DNA of 7,465 nt from an uncultured Eubacteriales bacterium (GTDB lineage: Bacteria; Bacillota; Clostridia; Lachnospirales; Lachnospiraceae), in contig OMSN01000160.1 of the NCBI GenBank assembly GCA_900313765.1, positions 1 through 7,465 of the forward strand. The letters run 5' to 3'. Both the position numbers and the translations under genes were made by a program. This document shows, piece after piece, positions 1 to 6,861 of the stretch. Below the pieces are notes generated by a model that did no database searches, was not told the origin of the DNA, and saw only the letters and a program-made list of their open reading frames with translations. Position 1 is the stretch's first letter. The number at the start of each line of letters is the position of its first letter.

Positions 1-2
1 AG

Positions 3-875
3 GACAGCGGATACGACTGCTGCATCAAGACTGCTGCCGAGAATGACGCGGTGAATATCCTTCGTTTCCCTTCCATCGAAAGTGCAGCGCGCGGCATGAA
101 GCAGGACAGGCAGCAGCGATCAGGCCGCAGATCGGGCGGAAGGCAGAACAGACAGAATGCGGCATCCGAAGAAGCCAAAACTGTCATTGCGCAGGAAACT
201 GCCACGCAGCCCTCAGAGACACTTCTGCAGGCAGCAGATCCTGCGATGGCAGGAAATGACCGTCCGGAAAACACCGCTGAACAGACCGGCGCCGTGCAGC
301 AGGCAGACGCTGACAGCCAGCCGCAGCAGGCAGATACAGGAAGCGAGCCGCAGCAGACCGATACCGGCAGCCAGCCGCAGCAGACTGATACAGATAACCA
401 GCTGGAGCAGGCAGACGAATCACAGAACAGCCCCGCGGACAGCGCTGCGCCGGAAGAACCCGCCAAGAAGCGCCCTGCACGCCGCAGAGGCCGCAGGAAG
501 AGCACTTCCTCCCAGGCAGAGAGTGAATCCGTACCGGACAGCCAGCCTCAGGAAAAGCAGGAAAGTCCGAAATCAGAGTCCCAGAGATCAGAGAGTCCAA
601 GATCAGAGAATCAGAAATCTGAGAGTCAGAAATCTGAGAGCAGGAAATCAGACCCCCAGAAACCTGTCACGGTCCTGTCGGTGATCCGCCGCAGGAATGA
701 TGTACAGCTTGACCTGAACCAGATCGAGATGATCCGCAATGCTCTGAAAACCTCTTCCAACAAGCAGCAGTTCTACAACTACTTTGTTACGAAACTGGGG
801 CAGAAGAAGGGAATCGAACTCTATCACTCCATCAAGAGTTCCTACACCGATCTGATCAATGCCAATCTGGTCTGA
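3..875 (+). CDS. 3' part of a gene for a protein with a repetitive polar linker and a compact C-terminal domain (possible NYN/PIN-like protein)
   Basis: The reading frame is open from the first complete codon (base 3), so the gene starts upstream. The in-frame GTG at 51 has no ribosome binding site and is probably internal. The first residues, SGYDCCIKTA and then VNILRFPSI, resemble the end of a NYN/PIN-like nuclease domain, where a D-x-x-(Y/F)-D segment is common. This is recalled similarity only. A linker of roughly 190 residues follows, rich in Gln, Ser, Glu and Arg, with two tandem repeat blocks (312-419 and 564-653) and a basic patch, KKRPARRRGRRK. The last 70 or so residues return to normal composition with predicted helices (LDLNQIEMIRNAL, FYNYFVTKLGQKKGIELYHSIK) and look like a folded domain. 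The gene ends at a strong terminator. That it is coding is well supported by frame, composition and terminator; its function is not established. A PIN-type RNase or an RNA-binding protein would fit the basic linker. Confidence -1.
   Translation, partial: DSGYDCCIKTAAENDAVNILRFPSIESAARGMKQDRQQRSGRRSGGRQNRQNAASEEAKTVIAQETATQPSETLLQAADPAMAGNDRPENTAEQTGAVQQADADSQPQQADTGSEPQQTDTGSQPQQTDTDNQLEQADESQNSPADSAAPEEPAKKRPARRRGRRKSTSSQAESESVPDSQPQEKQESPKSESQRSESPRSENQKSESQKSESRKSDPQKPVTVLSVIRRRNDVQLDLNQIEMIRNALKTSSNKQQFYNYFVTKLGQKKGIELYHSIKSSYTDLINANLV
312..419 (+). repeat. Four tandem 27-base coding repeats
   Basis: Four consecutive 27-base units at 312-338, 339-365, 366-392 and 393-419 encode nine-residue variants of (D/G)S(Q/E)PQQ(A/T)DT; the last unit has diverged to DNQLEQADE. 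They lie in the linker of the first protein. Because the unit is a multiple of three, copy number can change by slippage without breaking the frame. Confidence -1.
564..653 (+). repeat. Six tandem 15-base coding repeats
   Basis: Six 15-base units encode five-residue variants of S(P/Q/R)(K/R)SE: SPKSE, SQRSE, SPRSE, NQKSE, SQKSE and SRKSD. They form a strongly charged Ser/Lys/Glu stretch just before the C-terminal domain of the first protein. Third-position differences between copies argue against very recent duplication of the whole block, although the two NQKSE/SQKSE copies are nearly identical. Confidence -1.
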
Positions 876-890
876 ACACGAACACATCTG

Positions 891-927
891 CAGGTCCCCC
901 GCATGAAGCGGCGGGACCTGTTTTTTT
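891..927 (+). terminator. Intrinsic terminator after the first gene
   Basis: A GC-rich hairpin begins with the arm CAGGTCCC (891-898) and closes with GGGACCTG (913-920). Inner CCGC/GCGG pairing is offset by one bulged base. Seven T residues (921-927) follow immediately. The hairpin starts 15 bases after the stop codon, a standard rho-independent arrangement that separates this gene from the VWA gene. Confidence -1.
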
Positions 928-931
928 ATGG

Positions 932-960
932 TTGATTTTTCGAAGGATCTGCGATACATT
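932..960 (+). promoter_or_regulatory. Candidate promoter of the VWA gene
   Basis: TTGATT (932-937) and TACATT (955-960) are separated by 17 bases, each matching four of six sigma-A consensus positions. They lie just after the upstream terminator and would give a leader of about 110 bases. A weaker alternative is TTGCAC (982-987) with TATATG (1006-1011) at 18 bases, which would place the inverted repeat at 1009-1029 at the start site. The sequence alone does not decide between them. Confidence -1.
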
Positions 961-1008
961 GTCTTTGTCAGTCATTTCTGATTGCACATATCTCTTATTT
1001 CTTTTTAT

Positions 1009-1029
1009 ATGCACATACAGTATGTGCAT
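1009..1029. promoter_or_regulatory. Inverted repeat, candidate operator or leader hairpin
   Basis: Perfect 9-base arms ATGCACATA (1009-1017) and TATGTGCAT (1021-1029) flank the spacer CAG. The core TGCACATA also occurs in direct orientation at 983-990 and again inside the signal-peptide codons at 1130-1137. The repeat lies 48 bases before the VWA start codon. There is no T-tract, so it is not a terminator; a dimeric regulator site or an RNA stem in the leader are both possible. Confidence -1.
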
Positions 1030-1065
1030 TTCCTCATTTTATCCATCACTTCTATATTTCATTTC

Positions 1066-1071
1066 AGGAGG
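1066..1071 (+). promoter_or_regulatory. Ribosome binding site fixing the VWA start
   Basis: A perfect AGGAGG lies six bases before the ATG at 1078. It selects that start over the in-frame ATG at 982, which would add 32 residues read from the promoter region and place them ahead of a good signal peptide. Confidence -1.
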
Positions 1072-1077
1072 TTCTCT

Positions 1078-2733
1078 ATGCGTCAACTTCGTCTGTCTCT
1101 TGTACTCTTCTTGTCCCTTCTTCCAGCTCTGCACATATGCTGCATCACATACGCGTCTGACCCTGCCCCCGACGGCATCGATCTGGTCCTGGTCATGGAT
1201 GTGTCCGGTTCCATGATGCGTTCCGATCCTGACTATCACTGCAGGCAGGCTGCACTGTCTCTGATGGAGGACCTGGCGAAGATTCCTGCCTCCAGAATGG
1301 CTGTCACTGCTTTCTCCGATCAGCTGGTGCTCTCCTCTTCCCTTATCAGTCTGGATACTCCGGCCGGTCTGTCCGCTATCTCTGACTGTCTTCATGCAGT
1401 CAGCTACACAAGAGGTGATACGGATATCGGTCTTGCAATGCAGCAAGCTGCCCAACTGCTGCTTCAGGAATCCGGCCCCGATCATGCCAGATGCATCCTG
1501 CTTCTCACGGACGGTGAGATCGACCTTCCGAAAGCCGCCAACGAGGAGGCTGCTGAAAATGAATCTCTCACAAAAGTTCTTGTAGCAGTGGAAGACTCCA
1601 TCGATTCGGGCATTGTGATCCATACGGTGATGCTGGATCCGACCGGGGCTCTGGATCCCTCCCTGTGCCGGTATATGGCAGACAGAACCGGCGGATCTTC
1701 TGTCATCACAGCTGATTCCTCTTCTCTTACTGATATCTTTCACACCGTATCTGAATATGTCAGGTCGCAGGCAGCTGCCCTTACCGCTCTTCCGGATCCT
1801 GAAACCGAAGCAGAAACAGAAACTGAGACTGAAGAAGAAACCGAAGTGCAGACAGAGCTAGCTGTCGAGACCGAAACGGTCATAACACCCATGATCGTTC
1901 AGACTGGTACGATCGACAGCCCGGTTGTCCTGAGCGGTCTTCTGCCCGGCATGTGCAGGGCGTCCCTGGACCTGTCCGGACTGTTTCGATATGAAGACGG
2001 TGAGAGTTTCTCCGGAGATGGTTCAGAGTCCATACAGTTTTCTGTCCACTCTTCTGATCCATCCTGTCTGCAGTGCATGGTTGAAGGGAATACATTGAAG
2101 CTCAGGGGAAATGGCAGGGGAACCTGCGCCGTGACGATCTGTGCAGAAAGTACAGACTCCCCGGATACAGTGCATTCGGATCCGGTCCGGTTCGAAGTAT
2201 CCGTGCGCCCGGTATTTACAGCTGCATGGATTCCTATCCTTACAGCTGCAGTTCTTGCAACAGGGACCGCCGCACTGATCTTCCTCCTCAGGCTCCTAAC
2301 AGGCCAGTACCTCACAGGTTCTCTGCAATGGTACATCCGCTCAGATTCTCAGAAGATCTTCGGTGTCCCCTCACAGACGCGCGCAGAGCTGGATGTATAT
2401 GGGAAGAAAGCAGTTCTGTCAGAACTGATCGATGATGAACTGCTGGAGGATGTGGACCTTTCCAGAGTAAAGATCACAGGAAGACGTTCAGGGATACGGA
2501 TCTGCAGCAGGACAAGGAATATCCTTCTGTCCGATTCAGAAGGTACATACCTTCGGTATGCTGACCTGGAGGAAACTTCTGACATCCGAATCCTGTGCCG
2601 GACACAGAATGGCAGCATATCCATCATGGCAAGGTATCTGGAACCGGGAGAAGATACCGGATACAAAGATGCGGATGCGTCCGATGAACGCACCCGCATG
2701 CTGATTAACGATGATCACAGAATGGCCGGTTAG
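1078..2733 (+). CDS. Secreted, membrane-anchored VWA-domain protein (551 aa)
   Basis: With the ATG at 1078 the protein starts with a signal peptide (basic RQLR, then a hydrophobic run to about residue 23; likely cleavage after TYA, residue 26). A von Willebrand factor A domain follows, about residues 33-230. Its metal-ion-dependent adhesion site is complete: D41-x-S43-x-S45, T115 and D145 in LLTDGE. Residues 241-266 are a Thr/Glu linker. Residues about 280-376 resemble a cadherin/Ig-like β-sandwich (DLSGLF, then SSDPS, GNTLKLRG and GTCAVTI). One transmembrane helix spans about 379-403. The last 148 residues would be cytoplasmic and match no domain I can name. The role is probably metal-dependent protein binding at the cell surface with an inward link through the tail; the ligand is unknown. 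No partner gene such as a MoxR ATPase or sortase is adjacent. Domain calls for the VWA part and the helix are firm; the Ig-like part is moderate. Confidence -1.
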   Translation: MRQLRLSLVLFLSLLPALHICCITYASDPAPDGIDLVLVMDVSGSMMRSDPDYHCRQAALSLMEDLAKIPASRMAVTAFSDQLVLSSSLISLDTPAGLSAISDCLHAVSYTRGDTDIGLAMQQAAQLLLQESGPDHARCILLLTDGEIDLPKAANEEAAENESLTKVLVAVEDSIDSGIVIHTVMLDPTGALDPSLCRYMADRTGGSSVITADSSSLTDIFHTVSEYVRSQAAALTALPDPETEAETETETEEETEVQTELAVETETVITPMIVQTGTIDSPVVLSGLLPGMCRASLDLSGLFRYEDGESFSGDGSESIQFSVHSSDPSCLQCMVEGNTLKLRGNGRGTCAVTICAESTDSPDTVHSDPVRFEVSVRPVFTAAWIPILTAAVLATGTAALIFLLRLLTGQYLTGSLQWYIRSDSQKIFGVPSQTRAELDVYGKKAVLSELIDDELLEDVDLSRVKITGRRSGIRICSRTRNILLSDSEGTYLRYADLEETSDIRILCRTQNGSISIMARYLEPGEDTGYKDADASDERTRMLINDDHRMAG

Positions 2734-2746
2734 AACCGACAGAGCA

Positions 2747-3133
2747 TCACAGCTCTGCCTTCCAGAGGCCATGGAGATTGCAGAACTCATAGACAGCCAC
2801 TGCCTCGTCTCCGTCTGCTACCAGGAACTGTGCCTTCGGCTCCTGACCCGGCTTCAGGTAGCAGATCTGTCCGCCCAGCTTAGTCTCCAGATAAATGAAC
2901 TTGATATAATGTGCTTCCAGCATCGGATGTTCCACAGATCCGACCTGCACACATACTTTATTTCCATCGACTGTCACAGATGGGACATGCTTCTCTGTAG
3001 CCGCATCCGTTGTGTTGGCGGTCAGTTCCTCCATGGGTTCTCCACAGCACTTCGGTGTACATGCTGTCTTCTCATCCACGAACATCACGAAGTTGCCGCA
3101 TCCGCTGCATCTGAAGAATCTTGTATCTGCCAT
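2747..3133 (-). CDS. dfx: Desulfoferrodoxin (two-iron superoxide reductase)
   Basis: The 128-residue cytoplasmic protein reduces superoxide to hydrogen peroxide without releasing oxygen (EC 1.15.1.2), an oxygen-defence enzyme of anaerobes. The N-terminal desulforedoxin module has all four iron ligands: C9 and C12 (CSGC) plus the adjacent pair C29-C30. The catalytic module has the expected four His and one Cys: H49 in EKHVP, H69 and H75 in EHPMLEAHY, and C118 and H121 in CNLHG. E47 and K48, which assist catalysis, are present. Length and motifs are those of a complete class I enzyme. The ATG at 3133 is chosen over an in-frame ATG 15 codons upstream because a ribosome binding site precedes it and the family starts there. 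The gene lies downstream of gdhA but beyond its terminator, so it is likely transcribed alone. It converges on the VWA gene with 13 bases between stops and no clear terminator. Confidence -1.
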   Translation of the reverse strand: MADTRFFRCSGCGNFVMFVDEKTACTPKCCGEPMEELTANTTDAATEKHVPSVTVDGNKVCVQVGSVEHPMLEAHYIKFIYLETKLGGQICYLKPGQEPKAQFLVADGDEAVAVYEFCNLHGLWKAEL

Positions 3134-3143
3134 AATCAGTGTT

Positions 3144-3149
3144 CTCCTT
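3144..3149 (-). promoter_or_regulatory. Ribosome binding site fixing the dfx start
   Basis: On the minus strand AAGGAG lies ten bases before the ATG at 3133. It supports the family-standard start MADTRFFRCSGCG rather than the upstream in-frame ATG at 3178. Confidence -1.
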
Positions 3150-3188
3150 TCCGAGTCCAGTCTATATCTGTATCTCATTACACTTCCT

Positions 3189-3217
3189 ATAGTACATGAT
3201 TCTTGATCATCCGTCCA
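3189..3217 (-). promoter_or_regulatory. Candidate dfx promoter
   Basis: On the minus strand TGGACG (3212-3217) and TACTAT (3189-3194) are 17 bases apart, each matching four of six consensus positions. The leader would be about 50 bases. One copy of the 19-base repeat fills most of the spacer and the second overlaps and precedes the -35, which supports both the promoter placement and an operator role for the repeat. Confidence -1.
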
Positions 3218-3234
3218 TGATTCTTGATCATCCG
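3195..3234. repeat. Two tandem 19-base repeats over the dfx promoter, operator-like
   Basis: CATGATTCTTGATCATCCG occurs identically at 3195-3213 and 3216-3234, offset by 21 bases, or about two helical turns. Each copy contains an inverted repeat, ATGAT-TCTTG-ATCAT (5-base arms, 5-base centre). The pair lies 61 to 101 bases upstream of the dfx start codon. The motif does not match the PerR or Fur consensus as I know them. Identical copies, helical phasing and overlap with the promoter suggest binding of two regulator dimers on one face of the DNA. Confidence -1.
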
Positions 3235-3256
3235 CTGTAAATACAAGTGAATATGC

Positions 3257-3290
3257 AAAAAAGAACGGCCGTTTTTGCTCACGGCCGTTC
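3257..3290 (-). terminator. Intrinsic terminator of gdhA
   Basis: A perfect 10-base stem, GAACGGCCGT (3263-3272) and ACGGCCGTTC (3281-3290), encloses an 8-base loop. On the minus strand six T residues follow (A-run 3257-3262 on the plus strand). It begins 35 bases after the gdhA stop and separates gdhA from dfx. Confidence -1.
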
Positions 3291-3324
3291 CTGTATATCT
3301 GTTATTCAGTACATTTCTGGAAAA

Positions 3325-4625
<1,301 letters not shown>

Positions 4626-4678
4626 TCATTCTGGTTAATGCTCCGGCTCCTCAATTCCGGTCCTTCTCCAACGCGGCT

Positions 4679-4708
4679 ATTATACAACCACTTAAAAAAG
4701 GCCTGCAA
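4679..4708 (-). promoter_or_regulatory. Promoter of gdhA
   Basis: On the minus strand a perfect TATAAT (4679-4684) lies 18 bases after TTGCAG (4703-4708). The start site would be near 4672, giving a leader of about 59 bases before the AGGAGG ribosome binding site at 4621-4626. The -10 is strong and the -35 weak, which is compatible with activator dependence. Confidence -1.
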
Positions 4709-4719
4709 CCATTAATTCG

Positions 4720-4758
4720 AAAAAAATTCCGAAAAATCTAATGATTCGGAATTTTTTT
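4720..4758. terminator. Symmetric A/T-flanked hairpin, likely terminator of the patatin transcript
   Basis: Perfect 14-base arms AAAAAAATTCCGAA (4720-4733) and TTCGGAATTTTTTT (4745-4758) enclose an 11-base loop. The seven T residues on either strand are part of the stem, so the hairpin could act in both directions. It lies 46 bases after the TAA that closes the patatin extension and immediately upstream of the gdhA -35, so it probably stops transcription arriving from the patatin gene. The GC core is only four base pairs, so efficiency is uncertain. Confidence -1.
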
Positions 4759-4804
4759 GCGTGATTTTAAATTCTTTTGATACTTAATTCGATAAATGTA
4801 AATT

Positions 4805-4951
4805 TTAGTGTTTTGATACATCCTGACAGGTATTGCAGCTATGCTGTTTCAGGTATGACAGCGTGTTTTTCTGCTGTTTTCTGTATGCATTTTCGTTGTT
4901 CCGGACACGCTTAAGTGCATCCGGATCCACCTTTTCCCGCAGCTTCTTCTG
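4805..4951 (-). other. Coding-like in-frame continuation after the patatin stop (48 codons)
   Basis: Directly after the patatin TGA (4952-4954) the same frame stays open for 48 codons to TAA at 4805-4807. It reads QKKLREKVDPDALKRV, then RNNENAYRKQQ, then a tail with CNTCQD. The composition is that of a charged, helical peptide with a terminal C-x-x-C, and codon use resembles the neighbouring genes. There is no ATG in frame, and the only GTG (4930) lacks a proper ribosome binding site, so an independent gene is unlikely. Options are a former C-terminal extension cut off by a recent TGA, stop-codon readthrough, or a remnant of a lost gene. An open stretch this long could also arise by chance, at roughly one in ten. 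This stretch accounts for much of the 338-base gap between patatin and gdhA. Confidence -1.
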
Positions 4952-5824
4952 TCAGGCTGAGACATGATCCCCTTCACAAAAGGCAAGCAGCCGTTCTCTC
5001 AGCGCATCGTACTCCAGAAGCGCCGTATCATACAGTCCCTGCAGAACGCCCGGATCCTTCGTATAGGTTGTGATATCAAGTTCCTCCTGCGGGGCAATGA
5101 TCAGCGCATGCCCCTTCTCTTCCAGGCGCCTTGCAGCCCGCAGAGAAGCGTTGTAGCGTTCGTGGCGCACGTCCAGACTGTGAATCAGTTTCGGGAATCT
5201 GGCAAGCGCTTTATGATAGACAGCACGATGTTTTTCGGGCCCTCTGACCGTATCCTTCGGACGGCACAGAAGAAGGATCACCTTGTCACAGCCGGCCTCC
5301 AGTGCCCTTCTGACAGGGATCGGATTGCTGCATCCTCCGTCGTAGTACAGATGACCGCCGATCTCCACGGGGCGGCATGCCACCGGGATCGCACAGGTTG
5401 CCATGAAAACCGAATAATCTGTGGGAGAAATGTCTTTTTTCGTGAAATAATACGGAAGCGCCGTCTCTGCATCCGTTGCAACCGCCCAGAATTCACAGGG
5501 ATTGTTTATGATCGCTTCATAGTCCAGAGGATCTGCTCCGTCACGGCCGGTGAGGTCCTGATAGATGTATTCCAGGTTAAAGAAATTCCCTCCGCTGTGA
5601 CGAAAGGCGGTCCATCCCATGTAGTCCGGCTCGCTGACATGATCCACGAAGAATCTGCGGTTCCTGTCTTTCTGCCCCGCCACAAAAGATGCTCCGCAGG
5701 AAGCGCCGGCGGACACGCCGATCACATAATCCGGATGCAGTCCGTCATCCAGCATCCTGTCCAGTATGCCTGCTGTATAGGCACATTTCATTCCTCCGCC
5801 TTCGATTACCAATCCGAGTTTCAT
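4952..5824 (-). CDS. Patatin-like phospholipase/acyl hydrolase (YjjU-type, 290 aa)
   Basis: This is a predicted cytoplasmic serine acyl hydrolase of the patatin family, which cleaves acyl esters of lipids with a Ser-Asp dyad. The oxyanion-hole glycines are in EGGGMKC (residues 8-14), the nucleophile S38 lies in GVSAG (36-40), and the dyad aspartate D162 is in DGG (162-164). The order and roughly 290-residue length fit bacterial members related to E. coli YjjU. No signal peptide or membrane segment is visible. The start MKLGLVIEGGG is the family start; the ribosome binding site is weak (AAGGA, 12 bases upstream), suggesting modest translation. It has its own promoter after folD. The substrate is unknown and no lipid-pathway gene is adjacent. 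The same frame remains open for 48 codons beyond the stop, so the ancestral protein may have been about 50 residues longer. Confidence -1.
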   Translation of the reverse strand: MKLGLVIEGGGMKCAYTAGILDRMLDDGLHPDYVIGVSAGASCGASFVAGQKDRNRRFFVDHVSEPDYMGWTAFRHSGGNFFNLEYIYQDLTGRDGADPLDYEAIINNPCEFWAVATDAETALPYYFTKKDISPTDYSVFMATCAIPVACRPVEIGGHLYYDGGCSNPIPVRRALEAGCDKVILLLCRPKDTVRGPEKHRAVYHKALARFPKLIHSLDVRHERYNASLRAARRLEEKGHALIIAPQEELDITTYTKDPGVLQGLYDTALLEYDALRERLLAFCEGDHVSA

Positions 5825-5915
5825 TTCTCAGTCTGTCCTTCCCATCCCAGTCTTTCCGGTTCTGTCATCTGGCCGAACGGCGCGTTAGATATCACAAACC
5901 GCCGGCTAATATCGG

Positions 5916-5944
5916 ATTATAGCCAGCGGTCCGCGATTGCACAA
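5916..5944 (-). promoter_or_regulatory. Promoter of the patatin gene
   Basis: On the minus strand TTGTGC (5939-5944) and a perfect TATAAT (5916-5921) are separated by exactly 17 bases. The start site would be near 5909, giving a leader of about 85 bases. Two copies of TATACG (plus strand, 5945-5950 and 5965-5970), 20 bases apart, lie just upstream of the -35. This promoter suggests the gene can be transcribed independently of folD, although no strong terminator is visible after folD. Confidence -1.
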
Positions 5945-5999
5945 TATACGATTTGGTAAAAATGTATACGTTGAGGCTGCTCCGTCAGCACTCCGCGCA

Positions 6000-6851
6000 T
6001 CATTCATGTGCGCGTGCCGCTGCCTCCACTACATGAGCGACCAGCACAGAGGTCGTGACGGATCCCACGCCGCCGGGTACCGGGGTGATGGCGGCCACCA
6101 CGCTCTCTACGCTGTCATAGTCCACGTCTCCGCACAGTTTCCCGTTCTCATCCATATTGATGCCCACATCGATGACCACCTGCCCCGGACGTACATAGTC
6201 CGCCGTCACAGTCCTCGCTCTTCCTGCCGCCACGATCAGCAGATCCGCTTCCCTCGCAACGGAGGGAAGGTCCTTCGTTTTCGTGTGGCACACCGTTACG
6301 GTCGCATTCTTCTTCAGCAGCATCATCGCCGCAGGTTTCCCGAAGACCAGGGAACGTCCAATCACAACTGCCCTCTTGCCGCAGCAGTCGATCCCGTAAT
6401 GGTCCAGGATCTCCATCACAGCTTCCGGCGTACAGGGAGCAAACCCCAGTTTCTTGCCGGTGAAGACACCGCTCATGGAAAGATCGGTCATGCAGTCCAC
6501 GTCTTTTTCCGGTCTGAGCCGGTTCTCGATCACGGATGCGTCAAGATGTTTCGGCAGCGGTCGCAGAAGAAGGACCCCGTGAACCGACGGATCTTCATTA
6601 GCCTCATCCATCACGCGAAGCATCTCATCCTGAGTTACATCCCGTGTCAGCACTACATTTCTGACCGATACACCGATGGTCTCGCATCGTTTCATGGCAC
6701 CGCGCTCATAGGACAGATCACCGGGGTCCTCTCCCACCCGGATGATCTCAAGCAGCGGGGTTATGCCCTGTTTCTTCAGTTCATTTACCCGCTCTTTCAG
6801 CTGTTCATTGAAAGATGCCGTCACTTCCTTGCCAAGTAATCTGTCTGCCAT
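6000..6851 (-). CDS. folD: FolD-like methylenetetrahydrofolate dehydrogenase, probably lacking cyclohydrolase activity
   Basis: The 283-residue cytoplasmic enzyme belongs to the FolD family, which oxidises 5,10-methylene-THF to 5,10-methenyl-THF and in most bacteria also hydrolyses it to 10-formyl-THF. Family landmarks are VGEDP (39-43), PEKDVD (114-119), PCTPEAV, the nucleotide-binding GRSLVFGKP and PVPGGVGSVTT near the C-terminus; length is typical. The active site is altered. In the usual Y-x-x-x-K motif the tyrosine is kept (Y48) but the lysine position is A52. The glutamine of the usual LVQLPLP segment is L96, and the aspartate of KDVD (D119) is kept. From studies of the human enzyme, the lysine and glutamine matter mainly for the cyclohydrolase step. 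I infer a mainly dehydrogenase role, with the next gene supplying the other activity. The ribosome binding site GAGGAA overlaps the stop codon of the upstream gene, so the two are probably translationally coupled. Family assignment is firm; loss of activity is a prediction. Confidence -1.
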   Translation of the reverse strand: MADRLLGKEVTASFNEQLKERVNELKKQGITPLLEIIRVGEDPGDLSYERGAMKRCETIGVSVRNVVLTRDVTQDEMLRVMDEANEDPSVHGVLLLRPLPKHLDASVIENRLRPEKDVDCMTDLSMSGVFTGKKLGFAPCTPEAVMEILDHYGIDCCGKRAVVIGRSLVFGKPAAMMLLKKNATVTVCHTKTKDLPSVAREADLLIVAAGRARTVTADYVRPGQVVIDVGINMDENGKLCGDVDYDSVESVVAAITPVPGGVGSVTTSVLVAHVVEAAARAHE

Positions 6852-6861
6852 ATGGTATTCC

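Noticed and set aside
157..684. Out-of-frame plus and minus frames across the repetitive linker
   Set aside because: They are by-products of the low-complexity, stop-poor sequence of the first gene and have implausible Arg/Ser/Pro-rich compositions.
51..875. GTG at 51 as the start of the first gene
   Set aside because: The frame is open upstream to the window edge, there is no ribosome binding site before the GTG, and the preceding residues look like protein.
982..1077. Earlier ATG at 982 for the VWA protein
   Set aside because: It would add 32 residues read from the promoter and inverted-repeat region, ahead of a proper signal peptide that has a perfect AGGAGG.
2740..2757. Hairpin between the VWA gene and dfx as a terminator
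   Set aside because: The stem is only six base pairs (CAGAGC/GCTCTG) and no T-tract follows on either strand.
4952..4954. Patatin TGA as a selenocysteine codon
   Set aside because: The patatin family has no known selenoprotein members and I see no convincing selenocysteine-insertion hairpin directly downstream.
4964..5959. 331-residue frame on the plus strand
   Set aside because: It is antisense to the patatin gene, whose motifs are complete; the plus-strand translation is rich in Arg, Cys and His and has no recognisable family.
5937..6839. 300-residue frame on the plus strand
   Set aside because: It is antisense to folD, which has all family landmarks; the translation is unusually rich in His and Arg.
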